This document shows, one piece after another, positions 34,834-46,626 of a stretch of DNA of 64,000 bases (position 1 is the first letter of the stretch; each line of letters starts with the position of its first letter). A program made the position numbers and the translations under genes. The notes beneath the pieces were generated by a model. That model saw only the letters and a list, made by a program, of their open reading frames with translations, ran no database searches and was not told the DNA's origin. This DNA comes from Lysinibacillus sp. FJAT-14745 (GTDB lineage Bacteria; Bacillota; Bacilli; Bacillales_A; Planococcaceae): positions 137,998 through 201,997 of the forward strand of contig NZ_LITM01000008.1 of assembly GCF_001275675.1 (NCBI RefSeq), in the 5' to 3' direction.

Positions 34834-34900
34834 ACTAAAAATCCTCCTCTTAGGACTATTCTTTTTACATAGATATGCTATTTAATCATAGCAAAAATAA

Positions 34901-35330
34901 CAGCCCCTGAAAAGCAGGGGCTGTTATTTTCTACGCGAAAGCGAAGTGCAACGTAGCGACAGCGTTTTTTCTTTTCTGCACGAAAGCGGAGTGCAACGGA
35001 GCGGCAGTGCCAACCGTAGTGTAGTGCAACGCAACGAAGGTTACAGCCCCTGAAAAGCAGGGGCTGTTATTTTCTACGCGAAAGCGGAGTGTAACGAAGC
35101 GACAGCGTCTTGTTTTCTGCACGAAAGCGCAGTGCAACGGAGCGGCAGTGCCAACCGTAGTGTAGTGCAACGCAACGAAGGTTTCAGCCCCTGAAAAGCA
35201 GGGGCTGTTATTTTCTACGCGAAAGCAAAGTGCAACGTAGCGACAGCGTTTTTTCTTTTCTGCACGAAAGCGGAGTGCAACGGAGCGGCAGTGCCAACCG
35301 TAGTGTAGTGCAACGCAACGAAGGTTTCAG
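34901..35330. repeat. Three tandem copies of a 141-143 bp hairpin-containing unit
   Basis: Units start at 34901, 35044 and 35185. Each begins with a perfect hairpin (CAGCCCCTG / CAGGGGCTG, loop AAAAG). It continues through two related stretches (CGAAAGCGAAGTGCAACG and CGAAAGCGGAGTGCAACGG) and ends CGCAACGAAGGTT. Only the leftmost copy has a T-rich flank on the minus strand (TGTTATTTTTGC), so only it looks like a terminator. The minus-strand frame at 34931-35170 is a product of the repeat, not a gene. Confidence 0.9.
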
Positions 35331-35358
35331 TGGTTGGGACAAAACTGGTCAAAACCTT

Positions 35359-35406
35359 AAAAAGCGCGAGAAATCAATTTAGAAACGTTGATTTCTTGCG
35401 CTTTTT
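35359..35406. terminator. Bidirectional terminator-like hairpin
   Basis: AAAAAGCGCGAGAAATCAA and TTGATTTCTTGCGCTTTTT form a 19-bp stem with one G-T pair, A-rich on one side and T-rich on the other. It lies between the tandem repeat and array B1, so no obvious gene uses it. Confidence 0.75.
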
Positions 35407-35525
35407 CGATGTTAAATTTTTTAAATTTTTTAATTTTACGTAAAAAAATATGTTTATGTCATAAGTGACGTAAATTATCAGTGCGGTCAGATAGTGTTGT
35501 ATGAAGGTAGATGTCGATATTTTTC

Positions 35526-35680
35526 GAAAGTTGGGTGATAAATTAAAAAAGTTGGTAGATAAATCGATAAAGTTGGTAGATAAATCAATAAAGTTGGTCG
35601 ATAAACAATCAAAAGTTCTCGATAAATCTCAAAACTGCGCCCAGTCGGAACAGAAATCAACCCCACGTTATAGTGATGAG
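35526..35680. repeat. 21-bp tandem array B1 joined to the head element
   Basis: Five units of 21 bp with the core GTTGGTAGATAAATC run from about 35526 to 35630. They continue without a gap into GCGCCCAGTCGGAACAG and then a minus-strand copy of the head element (CCCACGTTATAGTGATG). The array lies between spo0F and fbaA, beyond the spo0F terminator. Confidence 0.85.
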
Positions 35681-35748
35681 CCATTTATCGTGGAAGCAAA
35701 ATGATAGTGAAACGATAGACAACTTCTACAAATCGTCTAACAACCATG

Positions 35749-35778
35749 AAAAACAGGCGGTGTTGACCACTGCCTGTT
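35749..35778 (-). terminator. Intrinsic terminator of spo0F
   Basis: On the minus strand AACAGGCAGTG pairs with CACCGCCTGTT and runs into TTTT, a few bases after the stop. Confidence 0.85.
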
Positions 35779-35781
35779 CAT

Positions 35782-36138
35782 CTAAACTTTTAATGTTTTA
35801 TTAACTTCATCACGTACTTCAAAAATATCAAAAGGCTTAGTAAAATATCGAATTGCTCCTAAATCTAATGCCTCCTGTACAACATCCAACTCCCCATATG
35901 CAGTCATCATGAATACCGGCAGTTGTGGCCACTTCTCTTTTAAGCGCTTTAAAATTTCTATGCCATCCATCCCTGGAATTTTCATGTCTAATAGGACACA
36001 ATCCATTCCCTCCTCAGCATACTTCAGTGCTTCCATACCATTTGCAGCTAAATATGTACCATAACCTTCTTTTTTCAACACTTCATTTAAAAGCAAACGA
36101 ATTCCTGGTTGATCATCGACAATTAGTAATCGTTTCAC
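35782..36138 (-). CDS. spo0F: Spo0F, sporulation phosphorelay response regulator
   Basis: Single-domain receiver that takes phosphate from sensor kinases and passes it to Spo0B. It has 118 residues with no output domain. The acidic pocket is Asp8-Asp9 (LLIVDDQPG), the phospho-acceptor is Asp51 (VLLDMKIPGMDG), and the switch residues are Thr79 (MMTAYG) and Lys101 (YFTKPFD). It lies between ywjG and fbaA, which separates it from CheY-type homologues. Confidence 0.95.
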   Translation of the reverse strand: MKRLLIVDDQPGIRLLLNEVLKKEGYGTYLAANGMEALKYAEEGMDCVLLDMKIPGMDGIEILKRLKEKWPQLPVFMMTAYGELDVVQEALDLGAIRYFTKPFDIFEVRDEVNKTLKV

Positions 36139-36248
36139 ATTTCATTCCGCCCTTTTCGAGTTATTATTCTTGCACAAAACTTCCTATATTATGTATTATT
36201 CTCCTTTAACCTCTTAATACCTTCTAGTATTATAAAAATTATCTGCTT

Positions 36249-36277
36249 TTGCTTTATGCTCTTTTCAAATCTATAAT
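36249..36277 (+). promoter_or_regulatory. Probable SigA promoter of ywjG
   Basis: TTGCTT, a 17-bp spacer, then TATAAT. It ends only a few bases before the ribosome-binding site, so the leader would be very short. Confidence 0.45.
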
Positions 36278-36295
36278 ATTGATTGAGGTGGGACC

Positions 36296-36826
36296 ATGTC
36301 AAAAATTCTAACAACACAATTGAGTGGATTATTACAAAGAATAACACAAAATGAAGAAGAAGCTATTGAGGAAACAGCGCGATTACTTGCACAAGCGGGT
36401 ATTGGTGAAGGTAATGTCTATTTCGCATGCTTTGGTGAAATGCAAGTTATCGAATTAAATGCATGTCAAGCAGCGGAACGTTTTACTAAGTTAGTCCCTT
36501 GGACAAAAGATACAGTTATCACGGAAGCGGATCGTGTATGCATTTTTACACGTAGTGCACATGATGAGGATGCATTATCCTTAGCACAGCAATTAAACAA
36601 TCAGTTTATTCCATTTGCAGCGGTTGCTAGTGAAGTTGCTAATTCCGAAAACCCACTAGCAGATTTAGCGTATACGTATATTTCAACACGTATACGAGGT
36701 GGTTTATTACCGAACGATTTAGGAAAGCGCATAGTTGTGCCACATGCTATTGCTGCCCTTTTTGTTTATGAAGCAGTAAAAATTGCGTATGATGAAATGC
36801 TTGGCCTTGATGACGAAGAGTTATAA
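36296..36826 (+). CDS. ywjG: DUF2529 family protein YwjG
   Basis: A 176-residue protein of unknown function, divergent from spo0F. B. subtilis YwjG occupies the same place between spo0F and pyrG. The C-terminal half (RGGLLPNDLGKRIVVPHAIAALFVYEAV) looks like a sugar-isomerase-type fold tail, but no catalytic motif can be named. AGGTGGG lies 4 bases before the ATG. It is one of two credible plus-strand genes in the window. Confidence 0.85.
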   Translation: MSKILTTQLSGLLQRITQNEEEAIEETARLLAQAGIGEGNVYFACFGEMQVIELNACQAAERFTKLVPWTKDTVITEADRVCIFTRSAHDEDALSLAQQLNNQFIPFAAVASEVANSENPLADLAYTYISTRIRGGLLPNDLGKRIVVPHAIAALFVYEAVKIAYDEMLGLDDEEL

Positions 36827-36890
36827 AAATTCCATCAATTTCACCTTGGCGTCATTGATGCTGTCGCGCAAATAAATGCGTTCGGAGGCT

Positions 36891-36947
36891 TTATCTTCAT
36901 TCATTAGGCATACATTCGCTACTAAAACAATTGCTGAATGAAGATAA
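36891..36947. repeat. Perfect 14-bp inverted repeat downstream of ywjG
   Basis: TTTATCTTCATTCA and TGAATGAAGATAAA flank a loop of about 29 nt. It directly precedes the bidirectional terminator and lacks its own T-tract. Confidence 0.55.
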
Positions 36948-36985
36948 AAAAGAGTTGTCTCAACACTTGAGACAACTCTTTTTTT
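36945..36985. terminator. Bidirectional terminator between ywjG and pyrG
   Basis: AAAAAAGAGTTGTCTC and GAGACAACTCTTTTTT form a long perfect stem with A and T tracts, serving ywjG on the plus strand and pyrG on the minus strand. Confidence 0.92.
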
Positions 36986-36988
36986 TCA

Positions 36989-38907
<1,919 letters not shown>

Positions 38908-39022
38908 TAAAAAAACGCCCCTCCTGCATAGGTTTGCAGGGGGAGCGTATTATATACACGGTCTTTCTCCTTTAATTAAGGAGCCCAAGTAAAAGATTAA
39001 ACGTAACCGCGATAGAAGTCAA
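38908..39022 (-). promoter_or_regulatory. pyrG promoter and CTP-sensitive reiterative-transcription attenuator
   Basis: On the minus strand TTGACT (39022-39017) and TAATCT (38999-38994) are spaced by 17 bp. Seven bases further starts GGGCTCC (38986). A terminator stem follows at 38946-38917 whose left arm is GCTCCCCCTGCA, ending in seven or more Ts. In B. subtilis pyrG a GGGCUC start allows addition of extra G residues when CTP is low, and the G-run pairs with the CU-rich left arm to prevent termination. Every sequence element of that mechanism is present; the regulation itself is inferred. Confidence 0.9.
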
Positions 39023-39072
39023 GATTTTTTACTACAAGGATAAAAGAAAGAAAATTTCAAAGAGTAATTATC

Positions 39073-39612
39073 TTAAATTTCTTCCTCTTCTTCTTCAAGT
39101 TCTTCATCATCATCGATAAAGTCTTCGTCGATTTCCTCATCGATGTCTTCTATATCATCATCTTCAAAGTCGATATCTTCTTTATCATCTTCTTCTTCTT
39201 CATCTAGATCATCTTCTTCAACGAATTCTTCATAATCTTCATCAAAGTCAATGTCTTCCTCTTCTATATCTTCCTCTAAATCATCTTCATCCTCAACGGC
39301 TGCTTTAGATTTTTTCTTATGAGTTTTAACAGAAGGAGCTGTTTCTTCTTCAATCTGTTCAACTTTATACCATTCACGTAAGCCCCAGCCAGTTTCCTGA
39401 TTAAATAAGAAGCGGCCATCTACATTTATATCTGTGTAAAATTGTAGTAGGCGAGCTTTCATTTCTTCATCACTATAGCCCACAAACTCTTGAATAATTG
39501 TTAATAAGTCATTAAAAGACACTGAGGCACGTTTTTCATTTAAAATTGCATAAGCTAAGTTAATTAACGATTCTTCCGTTAATTGTTCTTTTGTCATTTC
39601 ACGAAAATTCAT
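39073..39612 (-). CDS. rpoE: RNA polymerase delta subunit
   Basis: Delta subunit of Gram-positive RNA polymerase, which promotes recycling and specificity. It has 179 residues: an N-terminal HARE-HTH domain (ESLINLAYAILNEKRASVSF to GRFLFNQETGWGLREWY, residues about 15-82), a short basic linker (KTHKKKSKAA), then an almost purely Asp/Glu tail from about 107 to the end. It lies upstream of pyrG. Confidence 0.97.
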   Translation of the reverse strand: MNFREMTKEQLTEESLINLAYAILNEKRASVSFNDLLTIIQEFVGYSDEEMKARLLQFYTDINVDGRFLFNQETGWGLREWYKVEQIEEETAPSVKTHKKKSKAAVEDEDDLEEDIEEEDIDFDEDYEEFVEEDDLDEEEEDDKEDIDFEDDDIEDIDEEIDEDFIDDDEELEEEEEEI

Positions 39613-39763
39613 TCGTGCACTTCCTTTCCTTCATCACAATGGACGTTTTAAAATTCATATAGCTTTATTTTCGGAGCGCAGCAAAAAAGGCCGCACAAAA
39701 GTAACTTTCCATATCATAAGCATAATACCCATTATATACAAAGTTTTATCCTCTTTGCTAGCT

Positions 39764-39925
39764 TCAATTACTGTTTTTTATATCACGCATTTTTTTTATC
39801 CCTAAGTAAAACAAATAGACAGATAATAAGAGTAAAGGAACAGCGCCAAATTGCTTATCATACAGGAAAATAACGCCTACCACCAAAGCTAAAATAATGA
39901 TGTAGTTAATAGCTGATTTCATCAT
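39764..39925 (-). CDS. Small two-helix membrane protein of unknown function
   Basis: A 53-residue frame from ATGATG (39925) to TGA (39764). GGGGAGG lies 9 bases before the first ATG, a strong ribosome-binding site. The sequence predicts two membrane helices (about residues 6-21 and 28-44) separated by DKQFGA, with a basic tail ending IKKMRDIKNSN. It lies between icmF and rpoE with 149 bp on the icmF side. I do not recognise a family. The strong ribosome-binding site, hydrophobic pattern and positive tail favour a real gene. Confidence 0.65.
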   Translation of the reverse strand: MMKSAINYIIILALVVGVIFLYDKQFGAVPLLLLSVYLFYLGIKKMRDIKNSN

Positions 39926-40074
39926 TCTACTGCGCCTCCCCTTTTTTTACTTTTCTATTATAACGGAAATAAAAAGAAGTGCCTAATCCTAAGACTAGAC
40001 ACTTAAAACTTCACAAACATTTTGCATAAAATAGAATAAATGTTATAAAATAAGAAAATTTACATGTTTACGAA

Positions 40075-43000
40075 TTACATATTACGACGATATTGTCCGC
40101 CAACCTCATATAAAGCATTTGTGATCTGCCCTAAGCTAGCGACTTTTACGGTTTCCATAAGCTCCGCGAAAATATTACCGTTGTTTACAGCTACTTGTTG
40201 TAAACGAGCAAGGGCCGCTTCGTTCTCACCTTCATGTTGCTTCCAGAAGGCATGTAAATTATGAATTTGCGTCTCTTTTTCTTCCGTCGATGCACGCGCA
40301 ATTTCCATATTGTTAATGTCATCTTCTGAAGGTGGATTCGGATTTAAGTATGTGTTCACACCAATGATTGGTAACTCACCTGAATGCTTTAGCATCTCGT
40401 AGTGCATGGATTCCTCTTGAATCTTACCACGTTGATATTGTGTTTCCATTGCACCTAGCACGCCACCACGATCATTGATACGATCAAACTCTTCTAGTAC
40501 CGCTTCTTCGACAAGGTCTGTTAACTCTTCTACGATAAACGCCCCTTGTAATGGGTTTTCGTTTTTCGCTAAGCCATGTTCCTTCGTAATAATCATTTGA
40601 ATGGCCATTGCACGACGTACAGATTCTTCCGTAGGCGTTGTAATTGCCTCATCATATGCATTTGTATGCAATGAATTACAGTTATCCTGTAATGCCATTA
40701 ACGCCTGTAACGTTGTGCGGATGTCATTAAAATCAATCTCCTGTGCATGCAAACTGCGTCCAGATGTTTGGATATGATATTTTAATTTTTGTGCTCGTTC
40801 ATTGGCGCCGTACTTATCACGCATGACAACTGCCCAAATACGACGGGCTACACGTCCAATAACTGTGTATTCTGGATCTAGTCCGTTAGAGAAGAAGAAT
40901 GATAGATTTGGCGCAAAGTCATCAATATTCATTCCTCGGCTTAAATAATATTCCACATACGTAAAGCCATTTGCTAATGTGAAGGCCAATTGTGATATTG
41001 GGTTCGCACCAGCTTCAGCGATATGGTAACCAGAAATAGATACTGAGTAATAATTACGAACTTTTTGATCGATAAAGTATTGTTGAATATCTCCCATCAT
41101 TCGCAACGCAAACTCTGTTGAGAAAATACATGTATTTTGCCCTTGGTCTTCTTTTAAAATATCTGCTTGCACGGTTCCACGTACAACCTGTAAAGTTTTC
41201 TCTCGTGTCTCCGTGAATTCTTCAACTGTCAAAGGTCGACCAAGTTCTTCCTCACGTAGTTTCACTTGCTGATCAATAGCCGTATTCATGAACATCGCCA
41301 AAATAACCGGTGCTGGACCGTTAATTGTCATTGATACTGAAGTTGATGGTGCACATAAATCAAAGCCTGCATAAAGCTTTTTCATATCCTCTAGTGTACA
41401 AATAGATACACCTGACTCTCCAACTTTCCCATAAATATCTGGTCGGTAATCTGGATCCTCACCGTATAACGTTACCGAATCAAATGCTGTTGATAAACGT
41501 TTTGCATCATCATCTTTCGATAAATAATGGAATCGTTTATTTGTACGCTCAGGCGTTCCCTCGCCAGCAAATTGTCGCTTCGGATCTTCACCTTCACGCT
41601 TAAATTGGAATACCCCTGCTGTATACGGGAATTCACCAGGTACATTTTCTTTATAAACCCAGCGTAAAATTTCACCATAATCTACGAATTTCGGCAAAGC
41701 CACTTTAGGGATTTTTGTACCAGAAAGGCTTGTTGTCTTTAAAATTGTTCGAATTTCTTTATCACGAACTTTCGTGACAAATTCGTCTCCAGCATACGCT
41801 TCTTTTAATGCCTGCCAATTATCTAATATTCGTTTAGATTCAGCCGTTAATTCATCTCTAACACCTTCCGCTAAAGAAGTAAGAGATGCGACGAGTGCAT
41901 CATTTGGCGCTTTTTCATTAATCGTTGCAATAGCTCCCTCTAATTGGAATAGACGGCGAGCAAATTCCACCTGTTGCTCTGATTTTTTATGATAGCCACG
42001 CACAGTATCAGTAAGTTCTCGTAAATAATAACGGCGATCGTTCGGAATGATCACATCTTGTTTTTGAGTTTTCGCAAATTGCTCATAGCCGGTTTCCCAA
42101 TTATTCCCTGTCTTCATATTAATGATATTTACTAATGCAGCAAATAAAGCATTCGTTCCTTTATCATTAAATTGACTGGCAATCGTACCATACACAGGCA
42201 TATTATCAAGTGATTCATCCCAAAGCTCTCGTGAACGTTGATATTGCTTTTGTACTTGACGTAGCGCATCCTCAGAGCCTTTACGTTCAAATTTATTGAT
42301 GGCGATAACATCCGCAAAATCAATCATGTCAATTTTTTCAAGCTGTGTTGGAGCACCAAACTCACTTGTCATCACGTACATGGATAGATCAGTGTATTTT
42401 GTAATTTCCGCATCACCCTGACCAATACCACTTGTTTCTACAATAATTAAATCATAGCCCGCTACACGCACTACATCTAGTACGTCTCCAATTGAAGCAG
42501 TAAGCTCTGTACGAGATCCACGGGTTGCTAAACTACGCATATATACTCGATTATTGAAAATCGCATTCATACGAATTCGGTCACCAAGTAAAGCCCCACC
42601 TGTTTTTTGCTTTGTCGGATCGACAGAAAGAATAGCTACGCGTTTATCCGGAAACTCCTTCAGGAAACGACGAATTAATTCATCCGTTAAGGAAGATTTA
42701 CCAGCACCACCTGTCCCTGTAATACCTAATACAGGTGTCACCTTTGAGCGTTTACGAGCTTCCTCTAGCATCTTTTTCGTTTCTTCATCATCATTCGACT
42801 CAGCAGCAGTTATTAAATTCGCTAAAATTTCTGGTGTTTCTGTCGTTAGTGCTTCAAGCTTTTCTTGATAGCTACCTATAGCTGTTGGGAAATCAGTTCC
42901 TTTAATTTTCTCATTAATCATCCCTTGTAATCCTAAGACACGACCATCCTCTGGCGAGAAAATCCCTGCAATCCCGTAAGCATGTAGCTCTTTAATTTCA

Positions 43001-43323
43001 CGCGGTAAAATAACACCACCGCCACCACCATAAATTTTAATATGTGGTGCCCCTTTTTCACGCAGCAAATCATACATATATTTAAAGTATTCCATATGCC
43101 CGCCTTGATAAGAAGATACCGCAATGCCTTGAGCATCCTCTTGAATCGCAGCATTTACGACTTCTTCTACAGAGCGGTTATGCCCTAAATGGATTACCTC
43201 TACACCGCTTGATTGTAAAATACGTCGCATAATGTTAACCGAAGCATCATGTCCATCAAAAAGACTCGATGCTGTTACAAAACGTACGTGATTTTTTGGA
43301 CGATATACTTCTACCTTTGTCAT
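40075..43323 (-). CDS. icmF: Fused isobutyryl-CoA mutase (IcmF)
   Basis: Adenosylcobalamin enzyme interconverting isobutyryl-CoA and n-butyryl-CoA. It has 1082 residues in the IcmF order: a B12-binding domain first ([17 protein letters not shown] with the cobalt-ligand histidine, [12 protein letters not shown]), then a MeaI-type G-protein chaperone ([17 protein letters not shown] at about residue 200), then the mutase barrel ([14 protein letters not shown] to the C-terminus). Methylmalonyl-CoA mutases have a tyrosine- and arginine-rich YPTMY-type segment where this has [10 protein letters not shown], which supports IcmF. The start is the ATG at 43323; the longer frame to 43353 is unsupported. 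It sits at the end of the acyl-CoA gene block. Confidence 0.93.
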   Translation of the reverse strand: MTKVEVYRPKNHVRFVTASSLFDGHDASVNIMRRILQSSGVEVIHLGHNRSVEEVVNAAIQEDAQGIAVSSYQGGHMEYFKYMYDLLREKGAPHIKIYGGGGGVILPREIKELHAYGIAGIFSPEDGRVLGLQGMINEKIKGTDFPTAIGSYQEKLEALTTETPEILANLITAAESNDDEETKKMLEEARKRSKVTPVLGITGTGGAGKSSLTDELIRRFLKEFPDKRVAILSVDPTKQKTGGALLGDRIRMNAIFNNRVYMRSLATRGSRTELTASIGDVLDVVRVAGYDLIIVETSGIGQGDAEITKYTDLSMYVMTSEFGAPTQLEKIDMIDFADVIAINKFERKGSEDALRQVQKQYQRSRELWDESLDNMPVYGTIASQFNDKGTNALFAALVNIINMKTGNNWETGYEQFAKTQKQDVIIPNDRRYYLRELTDTVRGYHKKSEQQVEFARRLFQLEGAIATINEKAPNDALVASLTSLAEGVRDELTAESKRILDNWQALKEAYAGDEFVTKVRDKEIRTILKTTSLSGTKIPKVALPKFVDYGEILRWVYKENVPGEFPYTAGVFQFKREGEDPKRQFAGEGTPERTNKRFHYLSKDDDAKRLSTAFDSVTLYGEDPDYRPDIYGKVGESGVSICTLEDMKKLYAGFDLCAPSTSVSMTINGPAPVILAMFMNTAIDQQVKLREEELGRPLTVEEFTETREKTLQVVRGTVQADILKEDQGQNTCIFSTEFALRMMGDIQQYFIDQKVRNYYSVSISGYHIAEAGANPISQLAFTLANGFTYVEYYLSRGMNIDDFAPNLSFFFSNGLDPEYTVIGRVARRIWAVVMRDKYGANERAQKLKYHIQTSGRSLHAQEIDFNDIRTTLQALMALQDNCNSLHTNAYDEAITTPTEESVRRAMAIQMIITKEHGLAKNENPLQGAFIVEELTDLVEEAVLEEFDRINDRGGVLGAMETQYQRGKIQEESMHYEMLKHSGELPIIGVNTYLNPNPPSEDDINNMEIARASTEEKETQIHNLHAFWKQHEGENEAALARLQQVAVNNGNIFAELMETVKVASLGQITNALYEVGGQYRRNM

Positions 43324-43447
43324 ATGAAATCCCCACTTTCTCCCCTTAATCAATTACACCTTTGTGTTATAAAACATAATTCATAAAAAAAGTCGGTAAT
43401 TGCAATGTCGCTTTATGCAATTACCGACAACCCCTTTACGGAACTTA

Positions 43448-44080
43448 TTAGAACCCCTTTATGCCTGAAATAAACAATGTGATTTGCATTTCAATAAATT
43501 CGTCAATAGAGTGCTGACGGTGAAGCGCCCACTTACGGAATGCCCAGCTTTGTCCAGAAACGACTAAGTTATTTGCTGCCAAATGAATTTGTTTATCGGT
43601 CATCGTTATTTCACCTGATTGCACACAGCGTTTAAGTAATCGCTCAAACGTACCAACCATTTCAAACTCTTTACTAAATACATACCGCTGTGCTTCTTTT
43701 GACAATGATTTAGTTTCCTGATACATGATTGTCAGCTCATCAACCATACTATCAATTTGCAAGAAATACTCTCGAATCATTTCCTTTAACTCTTCTATAG
43801 TTCCTGCCTTAATCTCATAACTTGAAAGTCGCTCCATCGCATGGTGATAAATACTATCACATACAAGGTAAAGGACGTCTTCCTTCGTACGAATATATTC
43901 ATATAATGTTCCGATACTAAAGCCTGCAGCTTTTGCGATTTCTCTCGTCGTAGCACGATGAAAACCTTTTTCTCTAAATAATTTAATGGCTCCCTCTATC
44001 ATTTGTTCTCGACGAATGGCGATGAGATTTTCATCTTTAACTGTTGACTGTACTTGGGGTCTTTTATCTCTTTCTGTCAT
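43448..44080 (-). CDS. TetR/AcrR family regulator
   Basis: A 210-residue regulator. The N-terminal helix-turn-helix is at about residues 20-65 (MIEGAIKLFREKGFHRATTR, EIAKAAGFSIGTLYEYIRTK), followed by a helical ligand domain. It starts 3 bases after the stop of the preceding acyl-CoA dehydrogenase and lacks a clear Shine-Dalgarno, so coupling is likely. Position within an acyl-CoA block suggests an acyl-CoA-responsive repressor of the FadR type; that is inference. Confidence 0.9.
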   Translation of the reverse strand: MTERDKRPQVQSTVKDENLIAIRREQMIEGAIKLFREKGFHRATTREIAKAAGFSIGTLYEYIRTKEDVLYLVCDSIYHHAMERLSSYEIKAGTIEELKEMIREYFLQIDSMVDELTIMYQETKSLSKEAQRYVFSKEFEMVGTFERLLKRCVQSGEITMTDKQIHLAANNLVVSGQSWAFRKWALHRQHSIDEFIEMQITLFISGIKGF

Positions 44081-44083
44081 ACG

Positions 44084-45220
44084 TTATTTTGTCAACATTC
44101 GAGAGATAACAAGTCGTTGAATCTCTTGTGTACCTTCGTAAATTTGTGTAATTTTTGCATCACGCATGAAGCGCTCAACTGGATAATCTTTCGTATATCC
44201 ATATCCACCAAAGACTTGAACCGCCTCAGTCGTTACATTCATCGCAGTATCGCCAGCCATTAATTTTGCCATTGCCGATGCCTTACCATAAGGTAGGCCA
44301 TTTGATTCCAACCAAGCCGCTTGGTATGTAAGCAGTCGAGATGCTTCAATTTGAGTTGCCATATCTGCTAGTTTAAAGGATACACCTTGGTTAGCAGTAA
44401 TCGGCTTACCAAATTGCACACGCTCTTTACCATATTCAACCGCTGCATCCAACGCGCCTTGTGCAATCCCTACAGCTTGTGCCGCAATACCATTACGTCC
44501 TCCATCAAGTGTTGTCATCGCAATTTTGAAGCCTTCTCCCTCAGCTCCAAGCATGTTTTCTTTCGGAACGCGACAGTTATCAAAAATAATTTCAGTTGTA
44601 GGAGATGAACGAATTCCTAGTTTTTTCTCCTTCTTCCCTACCGAGAAACCTTCAAAGCCAGCTTCAACGATAAAAGCAGTTGTGCCATGTTTAGCTTCTG
44701 GATCTGTTACTGCAAATACAACATATGTATCTGCTACTCCACCATTGGTAATGAAAATTTTCGAGCCGTTTAAAATATAATCATCGCCATCACGTTTTGC
44801 ATATGTTCTCATGCCACCAGCATCAGAGCCTGATCCTGGCTCTGTTAAGCCATATGCACCGATATGTTTACCTTCTGCCATTGGACGAAGATATTTTTGT
44901 TTTTGTTCTTCATTACCGAATTTATAAATCGGCCAACCTGCAAGCGAAGTATGTGCTGATAAAGTAACCCCTGTTGACGCACATACACGTGATAATTCTT
45001 CTACAGCAATGACATACGCAAGATAATCAAAGCCTGCACCGCCGTATTCTTCTGGCCATGGAATACCTGTTAAGCCTAGCTCTGCCATTTTATCGAAAAT
45101 TGCACGATCAAACTCTTCGTTCTCGTCACGTTCAGCTGCTGTTGGTGCTACTTCATTAATAGCAAAATCACGAATCATTTCGCGTAATTGCTCATGCTCT
45201 TCTGATAATTGAAAGTTCAT
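44084..45220 (-). CDS. Short/branched-chain acyl-CoA dehydrogenase, copy 1
   Basis: FAD-dependent alpha,beta-dehydrogenation of acyl-CoA. It has 378 residues. Signatures: [52 protein letters not shown] and [15 protein letters not shown], where the glutamate is the expected catalytic base. GGGGAA precedes the start. B. subtilis acdA occupies this rpoE-fadF interval. Substrate chain length is not readable; the neighbours suggest butyryl- or isobutyryl-CoA. Confidence 0.93.
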   Translation of the reverse strand: MNFQLSEEHEQLREMIRDFAINEVAPTAAERDENEEFDRAIFDKMAELGLTGIPWPEEYGGAGFDYLAYVIAVEELSRVCASTGVTLSAHTSLAGWPIYKFGNEEQKQKYLRPMAEGKHIGAYGLTEPGSGSDAGGMRTYAKRDGDDYILNGSKIFITNGGVADTYVVFAVTDPEAKHGTTAFIVEAGFEGFSVGKKEKKLGIRSSPTTEIIFDNCRVPKENMLGAEGEGFKIAMTTLDGGRNGIAAQAVGIAQGALDAAVEYGKERVQFGKPITANQGVSFKLADMATQIEASRLLTYQAAWLESNGLPYGKASAMAKLMAGDTAMNVTTEAVQVFGGYGYTKDYPVERFMRDAKITQIYEGTQEIQRLVISRMLTK

Positions 45221-45325
45221 TGTCCATTTCCCCTTTTTCGTTAGACTCCGTTAGTGCTATATTGTTGATTTCATTTTTTGATAATGTTTCTGCAATATTA
45301 CTTCGAGAAACTGAGCAAATCTTTT

Positions 45326-45368
45326 GGTTACCTGATCAGTTTTCCGGGTTACCCGAGCGTTTTATTTT
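45326..45368 (+). repeat. Two 21-bp-spaced units in the acyl-CoA dehydrogenase gap
   Basis: GGTTACCTGATCAGTTTT and GGTTACCCGAGCGTTTT start exactly 21 bp apart (45326 and 45347). The 199-bp gap between the two dehydrogenase genes holds no gene and may contain a decayed 21-bp array. Confidence 0.4.
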
Positions 45369-45419
45369 AGCAATCGACATCATCCTTGAAAAATCAACAT
45401 TGCAACATAACATCAGACT

Positions 45420-46556
45420 TTATTTAAGTAAATGTTTACTAATGACTAGCTTTTGAATTTCACTTGTACCCTCGTATATTTCTGTCACCTTTGCATCTCG
45501 GAAATAACGCTCTACGGGATAGTCTTTTGTATAGCCATAGCCACCAAAAATTTGTACAGCATCGATCGCTGTTTGCACTGCTGTACGAGAGGCATACAGT
45601 TTCGCCATCGATGCCTCGGCTCCGCATGGCAACCCTTTTGTGCGTAAATCAGCTGCACGATAGACTAGTAATTTGGCTGATTCTACGGCAGTCGCCATAT
45701 CAGCAAGCTTGAAGCCAACCCCTTGTTGCGCTGCAATCGGCTTTCCAAATTGAACTCGTTCTTTGGCATATGCAGTAGCTGCCTCTAGCGCCGCTTCAGC
45801 AATGCCTAAAGATTGTGCAGCAATGCCAATACGTCCAACATCTAAGTTGGCCATCGCAATTTTAAAGCCTTCCCCTTCCTCCCCAAGAAGGTTTGCAGCT
45901 GGAATGCGGCAGTTATCGAATGTTAGTTGAACTGTACGTGAACCGTGTAAGCCCATTTTATGTTCATCTTTACCTATGATTAAGCCTGGTGTTCCTTTTT
46001 CAACAATAAATGCTGAAATACCGCGTGTTTTTTCAGCAGGATTCGTTGAGGCAAAGACAATATAAACATCTGCTTCTCCACCGTTTGTAATAAACACCTT
46101 GGAGCCGTTGATGATGTAGTCATCTCCATCTCGCACTGCTTTGGATTGTAAAGAGCCAGCATCAGAACCCGCGCTAGGCTCTGTTAAACAAAATGCCCCT
46201 AAATATTCACCTGCAGCAAGCTTTGGAACATAACGTTTCTTCTGTTCATCGTTACCGAAATAAATAATAGGATTTGTTCCAACCGAAGTATGCACAGATA
46301 AAATAACGCCCATTACTGCACTTACCTTCGATAGTTCATTGATAGCAATTATGTACGATGTAAAATCCATCGCTGAGCCGCCTAATTCCTCAGGCGTCGT
46401 GATCCCCATTAAACCTAATTCTCCCATTTGTGCAAGGAGTTCGCGTGGAAACTCTCCTGCCTCCATACGTTCTACCCACGGTTCAATTTTATCTTGAGCA
46501 AAATTACGAACCATATCACGCATCATTATTTGTTCATCTGTAAATTGTAAATGCAT
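45420..46556 (-). CDS. Short/branched-chain acyl-CoA dehydrogenase, copy 2
   Basis: Paralogue of the neighbouring enzyme, also 378 residues. Signatures: [52 protein letters not shown] and IYEGTSEIQKLVISK with the catalytic glutamate. Two dehydrogenases side by side suggest different substrates, for example butyryl-CoA versus a branched acyl-CoA; which is which cannot be told. GGGGTG lies about 9 bases before the ATG. Confidence 0.93.
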   Translation of the reverse strand: MHLQFTDEQIMMRDMVRNFAQDKIEPWVERMEAGEFPRELLAQMGELGLMGITTPEELGGSAMDFTSYIIAINELSKVSAVMGVILSVHTSVGTNPIIYFGNDEQKKRYVPKLAAGEYLGAFCLTEPSAGSDAGSLQSKAVRDGDDYIINGSKVFITNGGEADVYIVFASTNPAEKTRGISAFIVEKGTPGLIIGKDEHKMGLHGSRTVQLTFDNCRIPAANLLGEEGEGFKIAMANLDVGRIGIAAQSLGIAEAALEAATAYAKERVQFGKPIAAQQGVGFKLADMATAVESAKLLVYRAADLRTKGLPCGAEASMAKLYASRTAVQTAIDAVQIFGGYGYTKDYPVERYFRDAKVTEIYEGTSEIQKLVISKHLLK

Positions 46557-46626
46557 CTATAATGTCACCCCTGTATGTTGTCCCGTAGCATTACATTTTC
46601 GTTTGAATCGTCCCATCCCCATAGGA

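Noticed and set aside
34931..35170. A minus-strand frame of 79 residues
   Set aside because: It is a translation of the 143-bp tandem repeat and repeats itself accordingly.
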